NCBI GenBank assembly: GCA_037179385.1
Contig: CM074195.1
Coordinates: forward strand, 9,563,787-9,627,786
Direction of reading: 5' to 3'
Length of the DNA: 64,000 bases
Source: Holothuria scabra
Taxonomy: Eukaryota; Echinodermata; Holothuroidea; Aspidochirotida; Holothuriidae
Part shown: positions 24,301 through 39,300 of the stretch, piece after piece
How positions within the stretch are numbered: the stretch's first letter is position 1
Layout: each line of letters opens with the position of its first letter
Notes under the pieces: generated by a model
What the model saw: only the letters and a program-made list of their open reading frames with translations
Told to the model about the DNA's origin: nothing
Databases searched by the model: none
Program-made: the position numbers and the translations under genes

Positions 24301-27300
24301 GGCAAGTAACCAAGCCGCACACGTCATGTAGAAAGTTATGAATGCAATTTGTGTCCCACACTCAGGTATCTCTAGCTACAACCTTGCTTAGCATCATGGT
24401 ATCGTTGAAAATTTTTAAAAATTTTAACTTACCAGCTATTGCACAATACAAGTCTTCATTCTTTTGCAGAAGTTCACCATACAAGTTATCCAGAAGGGCA
24501 CTTCTTGTGCGCCTCTGATTGGAAAAAGGAGAAAATAAAGAATGCTGATAAAGCTACCAGTGACAGACTTTAAACAAGCACTTTTTGGTTAGAATAGGAT
24601 TTGTCATGGGTGGGGCAGAGGGGTAAGAGGCAGAGAGACAAAGGAAAGAGTTGGGAATGGATGAGGGGTGATGGGTTCTTCAAAGATTTGTCATAAATGT
24701 CATATTCAACAGTGTCCCACAACTGGAAATCAGGCTCTCAAAGTTGCTAGACTGGTTTTAAGTTGCGGCAAAAAATCTTACCTAACCCTTATAAAACAGA
24801 TCACTTTAAACAAACATCTGTGAGAATCTAGTCACATGATGCCCATGTAAAACTGCTTTAGCTCATGAATAATCATTAACATGGAATTACTGGTTTGCAC
24901 ACATTATGTATACATTTCTAGTATTATAAGATATGCTTAAAATAAATTTACAGAGGCCCTAAACAGGTAATCTGACATTAAAAATCAGTTTAGATCAACA
25001 AATCTGGAAAGGTGCTAGAATGGTCGAAACTTCTGCTTTTGATCAACATTGCCGTACATGCAGCCGCTTCTTAATGTCTCAGCAGCGCTTAAAACAAGTA
25101 TGATATTTACAGCTTACCCTAAATCCTACAAGACAAATAGCAAAATGAGAAACGAGCCAAAAGACAAATTTAATTCATCATACCTGTATGCTTGCAAATT
25201 TCTCGGCTTTGTAACATGCATTTTCAGCATTTATTAATTTGGTCAATAAAAATTCTCCAAAATCAGGAGTTTTCTTGAAAATTGGGGGACTAGGTAGGGC
25301 TGGTCCGAAGGGAGGGACATCATCACGAGCCGTCACAGCCACCTGCAAGAAGAACAAGAAAGTAATATGAAATGTGGATGGTTTATATGGATCTTATAGT
25401 TGTGGTGAGGTTTTCAAAATATATGCAAAGGGCACCTCCACTCCCTGGCCAGTAGGTAAGTAGCAGAGGCAGAGAAAGGGAATTATCCAGAAAGCTGTTT
25501 TATATCAATTTAAAATTTCCAGGGCTTAAGAATCATCGATTATAAACCCTTGTTATGAACGATTTTAAGCCTAATGCCCATCCCTCAGAAGAAGAGTCAT
25601 GCTAAAACAACACAGGACCCTCTTTCAGAATTTAAAGGGGAAGTTTAAGCAAAATTTACATTTTCATGTGTGAGAAAGGAACCAACTACAGTGTGGTGAA
25701 ACTTTCATTCAAATCCGACCTGTATTTTTCAAACATCAGTAAATGAAGTCACTAAATATGTGTTCCAAAGTGAGCTTCAGGGCAGCAAAGGTTACATCAC
25801 TTCCCTACATTGACAAGAAATGCCTTGCTTCCCTTTGTTTTTTCAGACTTTTGGGTTGACCTTGAAATTAATAGGAAGAGGATCTCCCTGTGGGGGATGC
25901 AAATGGTGTACATTTCTCATGTCACTTGTGCAGTCACATTCTGATAACCTGGAAATGTTGAGTAGAAAATTGTTTGTGAAGATTAAAGAAGTGCAAAAAA
26001 CTGTCCATTAATGTGAGGATATGATGTCATACACCCTTGCTTTGATTCACTTTTTGTTGAAAATGTGACAACTTTACCTGCTCATATCTTGAGAACCATA
26101 CACTGAATTTCAATAAAAATTTCACTGAAATGCTTAGCATAAGTACTCCTCTGACATATCAAACTTAAGATGACCTTTAACCCTTCTTTTTAATGTACTG
26201 ACCTCTCATATTTGAACCTCTTTTTTTTCTAGTCACTACATCTTATTGTCATTATTTGTTTTTCTTTTTTGATCAAAGTTGAAGCAAAAATCTATACTAG
26301 TCTAAACACGATGAGAACACTTTCACTAAAATAATAAAAAAAAAATGGACAAAATAAACAGTTTTCTGGCCCTCTGAAATGAAACCGAAAGAATTCGGGA
26401 AATCCTTGTTTTCATTCTTCCTTTTGACTCCCTGCTACCATAGCAACAGATCCAAAAGTCCTGTTTTCTCTGACTAAACTCACCTTTCCAGTCAAGGCCT
26501 ATTCCTGACTCTTTCTGAACATTTCTCTTCTATCCCTTTGTTCTTCCTAAATATTACTACCTTGCAAGCTGAGAATGAGTGCTACCTACAAAGACCCAAC
26601 ACAGGAAGCTATTCACAATAGAAGTGGAAGAAGTATAGCCTTTGATTATTTCAAATGATACCTATCTCCTGGGAAATTGATGCTTCGCTCAATCCTTTTC
26701 CGTAAATCAACAATTCACCCTAACTGATCATTTGAGCTCCCACTGTATGGCAAATTCAAGTTACTTTTGCTTCAAAGAAGAAAGTAAGTGAAATAATTCT
26801 ATTCGTGCAGGGAAAACTTGACAAAATCTCCATCTTTCATGAAAAAATGCAAGGGGGCCTGCAATCTAGTATCCTGTCTACAGTCAAAGAGTGTGGACCC
26901 TGCTCTGCTCACCCCACCCCGGCTACTTACCCCCCAAAACCCCACCCCTGACTGCTCCCTTTCAATACTGAGAATTGAAATATCTATTGAGCTCACTCAT
27001 CTTTCCGTTCTACTTTTTCAGCCTACATCCAGCCCTCTACACATGCCCAGTTTAAATGGGCTGCTTGTTCATGTTTGACAAGTACAATCAGCCAGTGTCC
27101 TCAAAAGTACAGTATTTTGGTTTTACTTGGTATCATTTTTGCTTCTGGCATTGGCGGGTTCAAATGCCCTGTTTTCCCCCAGATGTGACCTTTAAAATAC
27201 AAAAATGTTCATTTCTTCTATTTAACAGCTCATTAACTTTTACAAAGTATCTCAGCTCTTCAAAACAACAATTCAGCAAAAAAATCTGTTGTGATCATCA

Positions 27301-30300
27301 ACTTAAAGTGGCAAAACTTCCAAGAGTTCTCCTTTGGCAAAACAAAACAAAAAAAATGACTGTTCATAATTCTCTCCAAGAACATATGAGATCACACACC
27401 AGATATTTCCTAGCTCAATCTGCTTTCAAGAACATCTTCTAATGACCAAATCTCACCATTTGTGACACGAGATAACTATTAATCAGTCCAAATGGAATCT
27501 GCCGGGAAAAAACCTGATGCATCCAGCTCACAAAACAGCTGTGAATAGGCATTCAATTTGCTCATTATAAGCTTATCAAATTACTCCAAATTAGAATTTA
27601 AAAAATGCAGGAGGATTGCATGTTTTTAAACTCGATTTAGCCCCAAGAAGGAATTATGTAGACAACCCTTGAAGGTATACTTCTTCCATGCAGCCAGTCA
27701 ATAACACCGACTGCTATAATGCAGAGTTTAGTCCTTTTTCCTTTTATGTCAATGAGAAGACGCCAAATAAAATGGCTTGTTTTGACAAAACAGGCGTACG
27801 AAGCTTGTCCATTAAAAAAGGAGAACAAAATCTCTAAATTAAAAAAAGATGAATTTAAGATGAAACAGTAGGAAGAAAGATGTCTGAAACGATTTGTGCC
27901 TTTTGATAAAACTGACAGAATATTTTAGGAAGCTTTGAAGGGAATTATGGCATTTAAAATGCACATTTGTAGCATACATAGAAAAAGCTTTAATCAATAT
28001 CACCCAACTCTGTGCCACCAACTATCTCCTGCAGTAGCTTTATCTCCTCAAAAGGTAATGTGACAGCTGTTACACAATTTGAATTTTTTAAAGTTTGGAC
28101 GAATAAAACTAGTTGAGCAACAATCACATTATTTTTTTTCTGTACAAAACAAAATTTGAAATACTGTCTTATTTTAAATGATCCATATTTGTATCTTTTC
28201 CACCCATCCATCTTATTCACAGCTCTATAGTGTTTCTTCTCTTACCTTGTAACGAGTGTTTTCTGTGTTTGGCTCAATGACTTGTACTACGATGTAACAA
28301 TGAAGGAAATTAGAAGCGATGGTATCTGGAATAAATGGTGTGTTTTCTTCTTGGAAAACAATTGCCACGATGTCATTTCCAATATGCCTCTTTCGCTGAA
28401 GCTGCCAAAAAAAAATCACACAAAATGTCAACCTAGATTTCCTTCAATCTTTTTTAAAAAAAAAATCAAGCTTAACTGTAGTATTTCTCTTCACTTCAAA
28501 TTTGAAATACTAGATAGAGAGATAAAGTGAAGAATCATTGCACGCAAAACAAATTATACTTTACAGTTGAATCTTGGTTAGTTAAAGAAGATTGGAAAAA
28601 CGTTTTGATGGATTTGAAATGTAAAGAACACCTACAGGCTTACTTACATTACTACGATAAGATTAAAGTGATAAGCATTCCACATGCATTGTTTCCATGC
28701 CAACACGGAAAGATTGGCATAATATGAAACTTCTCACAAATGAGGTCTCAGATCGATTGATAGTCTTGACGAGGCTTCTAGAGGGACAGTATCATCACTA
28801 GAAAGATGCTAAATATAACATCCTTATTATCCTCCCATAAACCTAACTTGCACGTTTGACATTTCCATGGAACAACGCGTGTTCCAGCAGTTCCTAGCTC
28901 AGTCAGTGTATTGGCTATGGGAAGTTCCCTCGGTCAAGCGTAAAATAAAGTTTCACGCAAGAACACTTTTCCAAATGCACCCTCAGGAAAGCTGAGAAAT
29001 GGAACGGATTTAAACCAAAACAAAAAACAATCACCTGGTGACTTGAAGGATGCAGTCTAAATGCTGGGAGAAATGTTAAGTGGAAGATGAAAATAGGACA
29101 GAACCAGATTTTAAGTATAGAGGACAGCAGGCAATGTAACTTACCTGTTGAACATCGCCCTCTGTATATGGAAGCAGTGTAGAAACATGAAACATAACTT
29201 GATTGCCTTTGTACTGGCTGTATATGGAATGTGTGCCTGTCTGCCCGTGATTTACGTCTAGCCCTCCACGGAAGCTATAAAATTAAATGGAAAAGGGTTG
29301 GAGTTTGATTAGAATATTTCTTCAAAGACAAAAAAGGAGAGTCAAGGGTGGTAGCCAGGCTCCACTTTAAAATGTCCTAAGTACACCCTTGACCTGAGAA
29401 TCCAAGGGCAACAGTACTTGGAAGATCTTACCAAAAATATCTTAATATACAGTTTCTTTTTCCCCCACCCCCTACCCGAACTCATTCTTCAGTTCACTCA
29501 CTCCTATTTTAAATAACATTTCATGCCAGTGTTTATGTTGAAGAAGGGGGAATATTATACATAAATACTCCATTTTTTGGATAACTTGTCTTTAAGTGAT
29601 GGTCTCCTCAACCAAGCTTAAAAATTGCCTCCCCCCCCCCCCCATGGTCAAATTTTCCTGCCTACTGACTCCTTAGTACCTTTAATGCAATATTACCCAT
29701 CATAAAACTGAATTTATGTCATCAGACTCCTCTGATATATCATCTGTTATATTTATGCCATAATCCTTTTCCCTTTCATTCTGTTTTTTTTTTTTCCAAG
29801 CTTGTCATAATCTGTTTACCAGCTTGTCGTAGCATGAGATGTGCCGTGGTTCCTCTGGACATAATTCAATCACTGCCATACCCTACATAACCTCAAAGAC
29901 CAAATGCCATGCTCATAATGCCACGAAACATCAATACATCGATCATTCTTAACTTAATGGAACATTGCAACAGCGGCAGAGATAAAGCAAGCCCGACTCT
30001 TAAGTGGCAAGGCGGCATTTTACAACCAAAGAAATGCTCTCAAAGTGTACCATTGAGATTTCATGCATAACCATAGCAATGGTATCTGTTTAGCCTTTGC
30101 CAAATTTCTTCCAACTTGCAGTATAAATCAAGTGTTTTATGTTTCCCTGTGCATCACACAACTCTTTTTTTCACCCTCGTATTTTGAACACATGATATTC
30201 GTTGCCTTGTCAGGGCCTGATTTGAAGTAATTTCTGACTGTTCAGCCCAATTAATATCCCTGACAACGAGAAGGCGGCCAGGTCACCTAGCACATCACAC

Positions 30301-33300
30301 TGGCACAAATAAGATCTCATTTGATGCATGGAAATACTGCTTATTTATGCCTCAGTTACTATTCAAGTTATTGGCACACCAGAGGTGTTGGGAAAAAAAC
30401 AGGGGAGGAAAAATGCTAAAAAAAGAAAATATCTTGCATATGAGGATAAGAAACCGATTGCTTGACAAAAATTTTGTTACAGCAAATTGACATAGCTGAT
30501 GCTCCTAGTCTAGAAAAAATCAACATTTGAAATTTGATTTCAAATGAAGAGGGGTTTCTCTTTCAACAATAGTTATTGTTTTCTCACTGAAACTTGACGG
30601 CAATAAAAATTGTTTAGAAAAATTAGATAATCCTTGACAATCTCCCCATATTAGCTATTCTATAAAGAAAACCTTTTACACTGTCCACCATGGACTTACC
30701 CCTGGAAATTTTTCAGCTCCACCTTGTCTCCCAGGAGTAAGAGAAATTCCTCCAGAGCAGGACTGGATGTCCTGTTATCGAACATTTCTTCCTCCGTCGT
30801 CTGGCCCTGGGTCTGATATATGACCCCAAACTTGAACGAATTCACAACACAATGCTCATCATATTTGACAATCATGTGAGAGGCCTGGAAAAAACAAAAA
30901 GATTAAAACAGTAACATTGAGTGTGTTCCCACTTGAGAACGACCAGGCCATCAGATCCAGTTCAGACCCCGCGCAGGCGATCAATTTGCAAGTGGGAGCG
31001 CTCTTGTTGCCCGGATCAGATCCCGAGAGCTTGATCGCCCCTTCTGGGAGGATCAGACTGCACGCAGGCAATCAAGAAAACAAGTGGGAACACAACGGGG
31101 GATCAAGGTGACCCGAGATCAATGACGTACTTCCGCAGTGAAGCTCCTCACGCCACACAAAGGCGTGTAAACAAACCTGACCTGCACACATAATTTCAAT
31201 GAAACAATTTCCTGTTACTTGAACCAGAGGAGGGGATCAGATCTCGCACAGGCGATCAAATGGGAACACTTATGCGGTTGGTCACAAACTTTTCCAGTTG
31301 ATTGAGCTTGGGGCGATCAACGTGGGGGGATAAAGTGGGAACACGGCCATTGCAATAACTTAAGTGGGCTATTTGATGCAACACTTCCTTCTTGAATGTT
31401 GGTAAGAAATAAAGAAGTGTTCCAGCCCTAACCTCCCCTCCCCCCCCCCTTAAGGCCAGGTCACACTACAGCGATATCAGATCGGATTTCGATGTGATTT
31501 TTGGGAGTTTTAACTAAAATCTCCTCCATCTTTGGACGAAAAGAGACAAAAATTTGCAAACTGTGTAGAATATATGAATTGTATCGCACGACTACAAAAT
31601 TCTAGGTTATACAAATTATTCTGTGATGTCACATCTGCAGAGAGCTTTTATCGGATACACATTGTTCGATAAACGTTATTTGTCAATGTGACATCATGAA
31701 ATAAGTCGTTTATATTTGATTTCCATGGTCCTCTCATACACCGATCATATATTTAAACAGGTTGACAAATTTTTTTGTTCTTTCTGACAACGGATGGAGG
31801 AGATTTTAACTAAAACTAACAAATATCGGACAGTAATCCGATTCGATATCGCTGTAGTGTGACATGGGCTTTAAAGGCAGTCATTCGTCACCCTAAACTA
31901 CAGTATCAGTATGCATATATCAAAACTTTCAATTGGTACAGCTCTTTGATTGGCATCACATTCAAACAATGCATCATAGCTAAATTACACAGCATGGGCA
32001 CTGAGAGTGTCTTGATTACACATTATGGACTAGTATGGCCACTGGGACAAGCCATGAAGCAATAAACTAGGATTGTGTCTGGATAAAGATGAGTTTTAGA
32101 TAAATGTGGGAGGGGCTAGAAGTAAGTAGGTTGGGAGAATTGGAACTGTTTGGGATGATGAAAATATGCCTTTAACCTTCACTAGAAATTTTATCACAAG
32201 TAAAAAGTACTGATACTGATTGATGTTGCAAAATTTCTGTGTTCTGTTTCTTCTTGCGCAACTTTGTATTCTTTCTCTTACGGTCAAATCCTATCACCGC
32301 GAACATTTTCAATTCTCCTAACCTACTTACTACATACCAACTACTCCCAACACAATCTCAAATGTGGAATGGAAACACAGTACAGTGCATGCTGTGTAAT
32401 GTGAGCTTTGGTAATAGCTGCAATTTTTTAATTAGCTGTCAATCAAAGAGCTTTGCCACTTGAAATTTTCTATGGACTACTACAAAAATTGTACTTTGGG
32501 GTGAGACAATATGACCTTTAAGGAAAAATAGTTAAACTGAAGACGACAGTAACTCATTAGTCTGCAAGTCTGTCCTGTTTTTGTTTTGTACATTTAAGTC
32601 CTGTTCTTCTGTTGATTCTACTGTAGAAAGGCAACAACTCAACTCAAATAGAATGTCCTCACCCTTGTTTCAAATCAAGGGCAATCTTTATATTGAGGAA
32701 AGGCATTGGAGACCATATTCCTAACACTATATAAGCTCTCCATTCTTCTACATAAAATAAAAAAGATGTAAGTCTGTTACGCAAATTCCTTCTGATCGTT
32801 CAACAGCATTTACAAATGAGCTAACTTTATTAAAGCCAGGTAACCTGAACCTAAAAGATATCTTATTTCAAAAGGAACATAGTGGCCAGAGGTATTTTTC
32901 TCAAAACTAATTCCACATGACCCTTTCCAATTTCTTACCTTTGGATATAAAATAGGTTGGTACCTCTCAGCGGTGACCTTATCACACAGGGCCTGGAAAA
33001 TAAATGAATGACGAAACAAAACTGGTAAGATCATGAATGTCAGTGAAAGACAGCAAGACTTGCTCAAGTATCAGGTCTACTGTACACACAACGTACGATG
33101 CAAATGTGGCTGTATGAATAAGAGTAGGGTGATGGTTGGATGAACAATAAGTTTGATCTGTATGAACACTCCCTCCTACTCCAATACTCCTCCCTCCCCA
33201 TAAAAAAAGAAATCAAAATAACAACGAAAATTGTGAATTTTGATGTGTTTACAGGTAAAAATAGAAGAACAAAACAATCGATCTTTCTGATTTCATTCCA

Positions 33301-36300
33301 AGTGAAAAAGAAACACTTCAGGAAGATGTGTGAGTTCATTAGATGGTGTTTTACGGCCAAGTTTCAAACCAATTTGTTTAAGTAGAAGATGTTTGAGGAT
33401 AATAGAATTTACATTTTTATCAGCTGATCACAATTAGCCAGACTCTTAAAACAAAAAAGTCTGAATTTAACAGCATTCCTAACAAATCTGAGTATTATAA
33501 TTATTGCTCTGATTCATAAAACATTGAACAGTTGACCAAAATTTTATGGAATAACAAGGAGTAAAGAAATATTACAACAAGAACATTTTGTGTGTATGTA
33601 TTGATCATTATATTCATTTGCTTGTTCATTCATTCATTTGTTCATTTATTAATTTACATTATGCTTCAAATGGTATCACATCACCAAAAACCTGTATCTT
33701 GAAAAACCTGCATCTGTCTCTTCAGCTTCCTGAAATGGGTAAAGCTATAACTCTATTTTTTCTTTGAATAACAACGACTGGGAACTGCTCACTTACTTTG
33801 GCAAGTTTCATTGGAGTGAGGGGCTCTGATTGACCGTTCCAAGGCAAGACTTCATAAATTGTTCCGGCCTTTGACCTGTAACAAAAAAAGTATAAAAAAG
33901 TCTGTTTTGAAAAGGAATATGCACATGTGGTGTTATGTAAGAAACATTATGTAATCAGAACTTCCTACAATAAACCCTTCCTTCTCCTTCCCCTCCCCTA
34001 CCCTCCCCTGAGAACCCAAGAGTAACCAACACTGCAATTCTGTTGTCAACTGTGATACAAAACTCATTCACACTACAGGGACTTCATCCAGCAGGCAGAC
34101 TTAAAAAGTCCATTTTAGTCAAATACCCTTCACAGAGGTTGGGGTATGGGTGGTACTCTCCTCCCTCGATATAGCCTACACCTATCCTTAAACCCCTCAG
34201 CCTGTCATTGACACAAAAGAAGGGTATGTAGTAACTATAACTGTTAATAATAATGTCATGATGATCCACAGGTTTAAAATGACAGGAAACCAATAATATT
34301 TTTAAAGTTCTCAGAAAGCATAACAAAAGTAGAAACATTGCACTTCAAAAACAAACATAAAAAGTTGATTGAGAGACCAGACAAAAAGGGGTGATGTAAA
34401 CATTTGATCAGGAAGTCATTGATAACAAAACATTGACTGAGCAAATACAGTGTATTTATTGGCTCCTTTATTCAGGTCCCTAGTACATAAAGAGTAAGTG
34501 CATTCCCCTAAAATTTATCTTGAAGCAACAGCTCAGTCTCACAATTTCCTTTTTATTTCTCTGACAAGCATCTTTGGTAACATTTTAGAACTTCATTATT
34601 GCATATTCAAGGTAAACCAAGCAGTTATTCTTAGTAAATTTCACATTTAAGGAGAAGAAATATTGTCACCTGACTCTTAAGAGCCAATCATGACACATGA
34701 CATGGGACAGTATACTATGCTAATTCAAGTTGAAGTGACTGCCTTTTTCCCTTCAAGTTTTTCGAATCTTTCATTTCATAAAGAGTATCTTGACCTTCTG
34801 TGCAATCTACTCCTGCCTTTAAGTAAAAACCTTTCAAATTAGTCAACATCCTGATCACTTAAAGCTGCGGCATCTGACAAACACATCCAAACCAAAACCA
34901 AAAAAGGATGCAAGGAAGGTTGAGACATCAGAAAGACAGCTGCGGATCACGAGACTCGTTACAGCACTTTAACTATTTCAAGTTCTGAATAGGCATGACC
35001 CCTAAAACAATACAATGTATATTTCAACCCATATCAAGCATAAATTGGTTTTCCAGAAGTGTTTCTAATCCTTGGCAAGTACTTCTCATTGTTTGATAAC
35101 ATGATACGAGTTTCCAACATCACTTCAGGAAGAGAAGAATTCATACAATTTAAAACATAAAGATAGATTATACCGATCTTGGCAAAGAAAAGTTCAGTAA
35201 GTAACCGATGTAATCACTTCCTTTAAAGGCAAATCACCCATTCTGACGGCTTCCTTTGTGACTATCTGAGCTATTTGTGAGATCTAGTTTTCTATTTTCC
35301 TAAAAGGATAAAGACATGACCTGAGTTCATGTACCTTGCAGTTTCATGAAAGGCATTTACCAGATGAAAAACACATTGCTAGGCAACAAGTACAGCAACA
35401 TGATGTAAACATTTTTAAATTCTGAAAAGAATAAACAAAATCAAGGTCTCAGTAACAGTTCTTTTCTGTGAAGGAATATATCTCATCACTATAAAAGCTT
35501 ACAGCAAAGAATAGCCACCTAAAGAATAAGATACCAGACTTCCAGCACCTTAAAGCTTTTTCAGAAATGTGGCTTTTACACTTTACTGTCAGACTCAACA
35601 TTTCCTGGAAAATGAAAAACCAAGACAACATGCCAAGTCGATAGAATTTACGTTAAGTATATGGATTTTTAAAGCTCAGTTTCTACATTAATCTAAGTCG
35701 GACTGGTCATACCCTATTTTTCTAGTTGTAGACAGACAAGGTACCCAGATGAAAAAAATTTTCCACAGGGGCCAAAATTTTTTTCAGGGACCAAATATGT
35801 GGTAAGGAACCATTAAAAGAAAATAGAAGGAGACCGCCACCGTACCTGAGAATGATCTTGAGTTGGTCCATGTCTTCGTACTTATCTGCTTTCACAGACA
35901 TGATAAGAGGTCCTAGGTCTTCATCGAAAGCCAAATAGTTAGTGTGTTCCTAAATAAAGAACAAAGGTACCAAATTTAATAAACAATGCCTTTGCACAAA
36001 GAACTTGTAAGTTTTAAGGGAATTGTCTGTAGTATGGGTGAAACTTTAATGCTTTCTCGACTAAAAAAAAAAAATTCTTAAAGATACAAATTTTGAGGTT
36101 TATATTTTTGATAGGAGGGAAATTGCACTAAAAACTTCATGCCATGATGTTGCTTCTTGAGAAAGAAACATAGACACCCCAGTAGATCAAAGGTGGTGTG
36201 GGGTGTAACTGGTATCTGGGTTTGTTACATGATCTGTGACCTCAAATGAGCTATGCTTTCATTGTGTTTATACTGCGTGAAAAGCAATAAACTCATGCTG

Positions 36301-39300
36301 ACTGAACTGTTAGCCAACCCCAAAAGTTACATAATATTTTGTGTATTTCAACATATTTGTTATTGTCAATCAATTAATCTGATGTGAAATGTGACTATAT
36401 CAAGTGTGCATGTAGTGAGCTTCATTTCCTCCCTAAAGTGATAAGAAGTAATCAGGCAGAGAAGGAAAATGTAACAAAAAGTTAGAAGGAACGTTTCATC
36501 TTGTTGTTCATTGATTGCACTTTTAACGAAGACATTTGGAACCAGCTGGAAGAAAAAATTCTCCAGAGCAGATGTTACCCTCCAAAATAGTTACTTAGGA
36601 CAGCTTGACTGAGAGCAAACTAAACATTAATAACATATGAAGTGAACGTGACGAGACCATTAGTTACAGATGTCGAATGCACTGGATATGACAGCATACG
36701 ACTGGTTGGCAGGTCTTAAATGGCAGATGGCATATTTTTTCAGGCACTAAAATAGTAGACTGATGTCATATCAGGCATTCTTCATGCACGATTCTCTTTC
36801 AAACATCTACGGTTAAAGATCTAATCTCTCACCCCAAACAAACAGCTCCACTTCTCCATACCTGCTTAGTTACTTTAAGCCCCTCCCACAACTGTCATAA
36901 CTCATCCTCATCCAGACACAATTTCAGTTTATTGCTTCAGGGTGAGTATACAAGACCCCAATGTGTATTAATCAAAGCAGTACATGCTGTGTAATATGAG
37001 CTTTGGTACTCTGCATTTTTTTAACTGGCTGTCAATCAAAGAGCTGTGCCACAAGAAAATTTCTGTAGATCACAAGAATTGTAGTTTGGGAAGAGAGTTG
37101 ATGGCTTTTAAGATACTGAGAACCAGATTTAGGATTATTGAAAACTTTCCTCAAGCAGCACTTAGGGACAAACACCTTCAGCAGTATTGAATGAATCATG
37201 GATCTACAGAAAGAATCATGACCTTGATATTTTCACTTTATTATTCAGGAGATTATCATTCCTTCTGCACAAATTTCAAATTAACAAAAAAAGAAACGCA
37301 CTTTTACACGCAAAGCTGGTGATGTATTGAACTAATTAGCTTGACATCTATAGTTACTGCATCTACTATTCACTGGAAGAAAGGCTTTAGACTGGGAACG
37401 AGTTCCTAAATGGGATTTATAGATCTGAAAAATTATGCATGATGCATACTTGATATAGAGCAGAAAATGAATACAATATTTTCTAGTTTGCATCATTTCG
37501 TCCCCTTTCTGGCGTACTGACAAATCGCAAAATCAAGAATTTCATGAATGTGTGGATCTTGTGTTTCACATCGTGACGAATATTGTCTTATTTGGAGAAT
37601 TTTGGCCATATTCATCGCTTTTGTGTTTGGAATTGTAGAAAATAATATATTTTACAAAGTCGTAGCAATTTTTAAGGCTGAGGTGAACAGATTACGGCAA
37701 AAAATGCATTCGTCACTACGCCAAAATTGCCAAATTTGAACATTCGTCACTATGCCTTTTTGCAATTCGTCAGTACGCCAGAAAGGGGACGATTTAACCC
37801 TTTTCTACAACATCCCAAAACTTTTCACAATATTCTGCTCACCTCGATGCAATGCAATGATTCAATTAAATTACAAGAAACTTGTGGAAATATTATACTT
37901 CTAGATTCATGGCAAAAAATTTGGTTTATCAGGAGGAATCTCATTTTGAAATTGGCTTCACTTTCTTATTTCCAAATCTTAACCTTGAATACTCCATCCC
38001 TTTTTAGGCTGAATAGTAACAAGATTATGCAGCTCATGAAGATACAATGTGTTGCCCTATTGGTTAAAACTAGGAATATATGCTCAGTAAGTAAGCAACT
38101 CTAATTTACCATCCGATGGTTCACGATTTGTAAATTAGGAGAGAAGGAACTACAACACAAAGAGTTGGTGTTTGTTGTACCTTGAGGGCCATGCTAAAAC
38201 TTGCATATTCAATAAAAAAAATCCAATTATGGTTTTCATAGAAACAAGGTATAGTTTAAGTTCTTTGGTATTTTCCCAGAATGAAGAAAAAAAATGATAC
38301 AAAGAATTTAACTGGCAAGTGAGGAATTGTGTCTGTCGCATGGGGGGAAAAACTGTGTTGTATTTTTCCACCGAACCCTAGGGGGAAATCTGAGTATAAT
38401 AGCCTCATCTGATCCCCAGTGTGTCTGTGATTTACTCATTTGATGTCTCAGTTTGAACCAGAAAGAAAATCACTTGCGAACTTCTTGCCAAGGAAGAGAT
38501 TCCTCACAGTAAGAAGATAACAGTTTTTAATAAATTCACTTTCAAACTGAGGATAAGAAATACTGTTTGCCATAAGCCTTAAATGTATAGAAAGCACTGC
38601 CAGCGGTTGTACAGATCCAGGAGATAGCAAAGCTGCCAACGTAACATCAGAGCTCTCAGGATCCAGTTTTCTTCCTCTATATTTGCGTTTGTAATATCTG
38701 TTGCATTTAGGCATTATGAAGGCTTTGACAAGAATACAAACTGTCATATTTCTTAACAAAATCAAACTTGTGATGTGAAAAGCTCATCCCAAAGGCAATT
38801 TTCAGCTTAGCTTAAAAGGATGTCACATTTGCATTGAGAATAATTTAACAAAAAATAAAAATAGAAAAAAAGGAATGTGTGTTCCTTGCACAGAGTATAT
38901 ATGCATTTTGAGGTTCCCAACTGCACTACATAAAATTAAGCAAGTATGAAAATGAGAGAGTACTGTCCCCCACAAGTGTCTGCAATTGGCACAGAACTTT
39001 GATTGACAGCAAATTCAAAAAGGCAGAGGTACCGTAAATAGCTCATATGACAGTATGTACTGTACCGAGAGCGTCCTGAATACAGACTGGATCTTGTATA
39101 CTCACCCTGAAGCAATAAACTAAGATTGATTGCGTCAGGATGAGGATGAATTTTATACAGTTGTGGGAGGGGCTTAAGTGAGTAGGTTAGGAGAACTGGA
39201 AATGTCTGTAGTGAGAAGATTGGGCCTTTAATACATAACAAAGTAAACCATCCTAACAAGGAAATTAAAACATAACTATAGTAACCATCACTTACAGAGG

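Larger units (their letters stand above)
22462..30699. other. RAP1GAP introns between exons 14 and 9
   Basis: Besides exons 13 to 10 these hold a family G piece (23493-23665), a long palindrome (24100-24330) and family E (25631-26193). The 26.2-28.2 kb stretch is AT-rich with open frames I consider random. The 29.3-30.7 kb intron has a C-run near 29630 and a T-run near 29785 and otherwise nothing recognisable. Confidence 0.6.
30885..33796. other. RAP1GAP introns between exons 9 and 7
   Basis: Exon 8 sits at 32939-32992. The rest holds a GATC-rich element (about 30920-31350), a Harbinger-like MITE (31453-31870), two family C copies in opposite orientation (31871-32174 and 32288-32522), and unassigned DNA from 33.0 to 33.8 kb with an ATTC-rich microsatellite near 33610-33650. 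Confidence 0.6.

Noticed and set aside
27056..27442. 128-codon open frame on the + strand
   Set aside because: Composition is that of random AT-rich DNA, it has no motif, and it lies antisense in a RAP1GAP intron without matching splice context.
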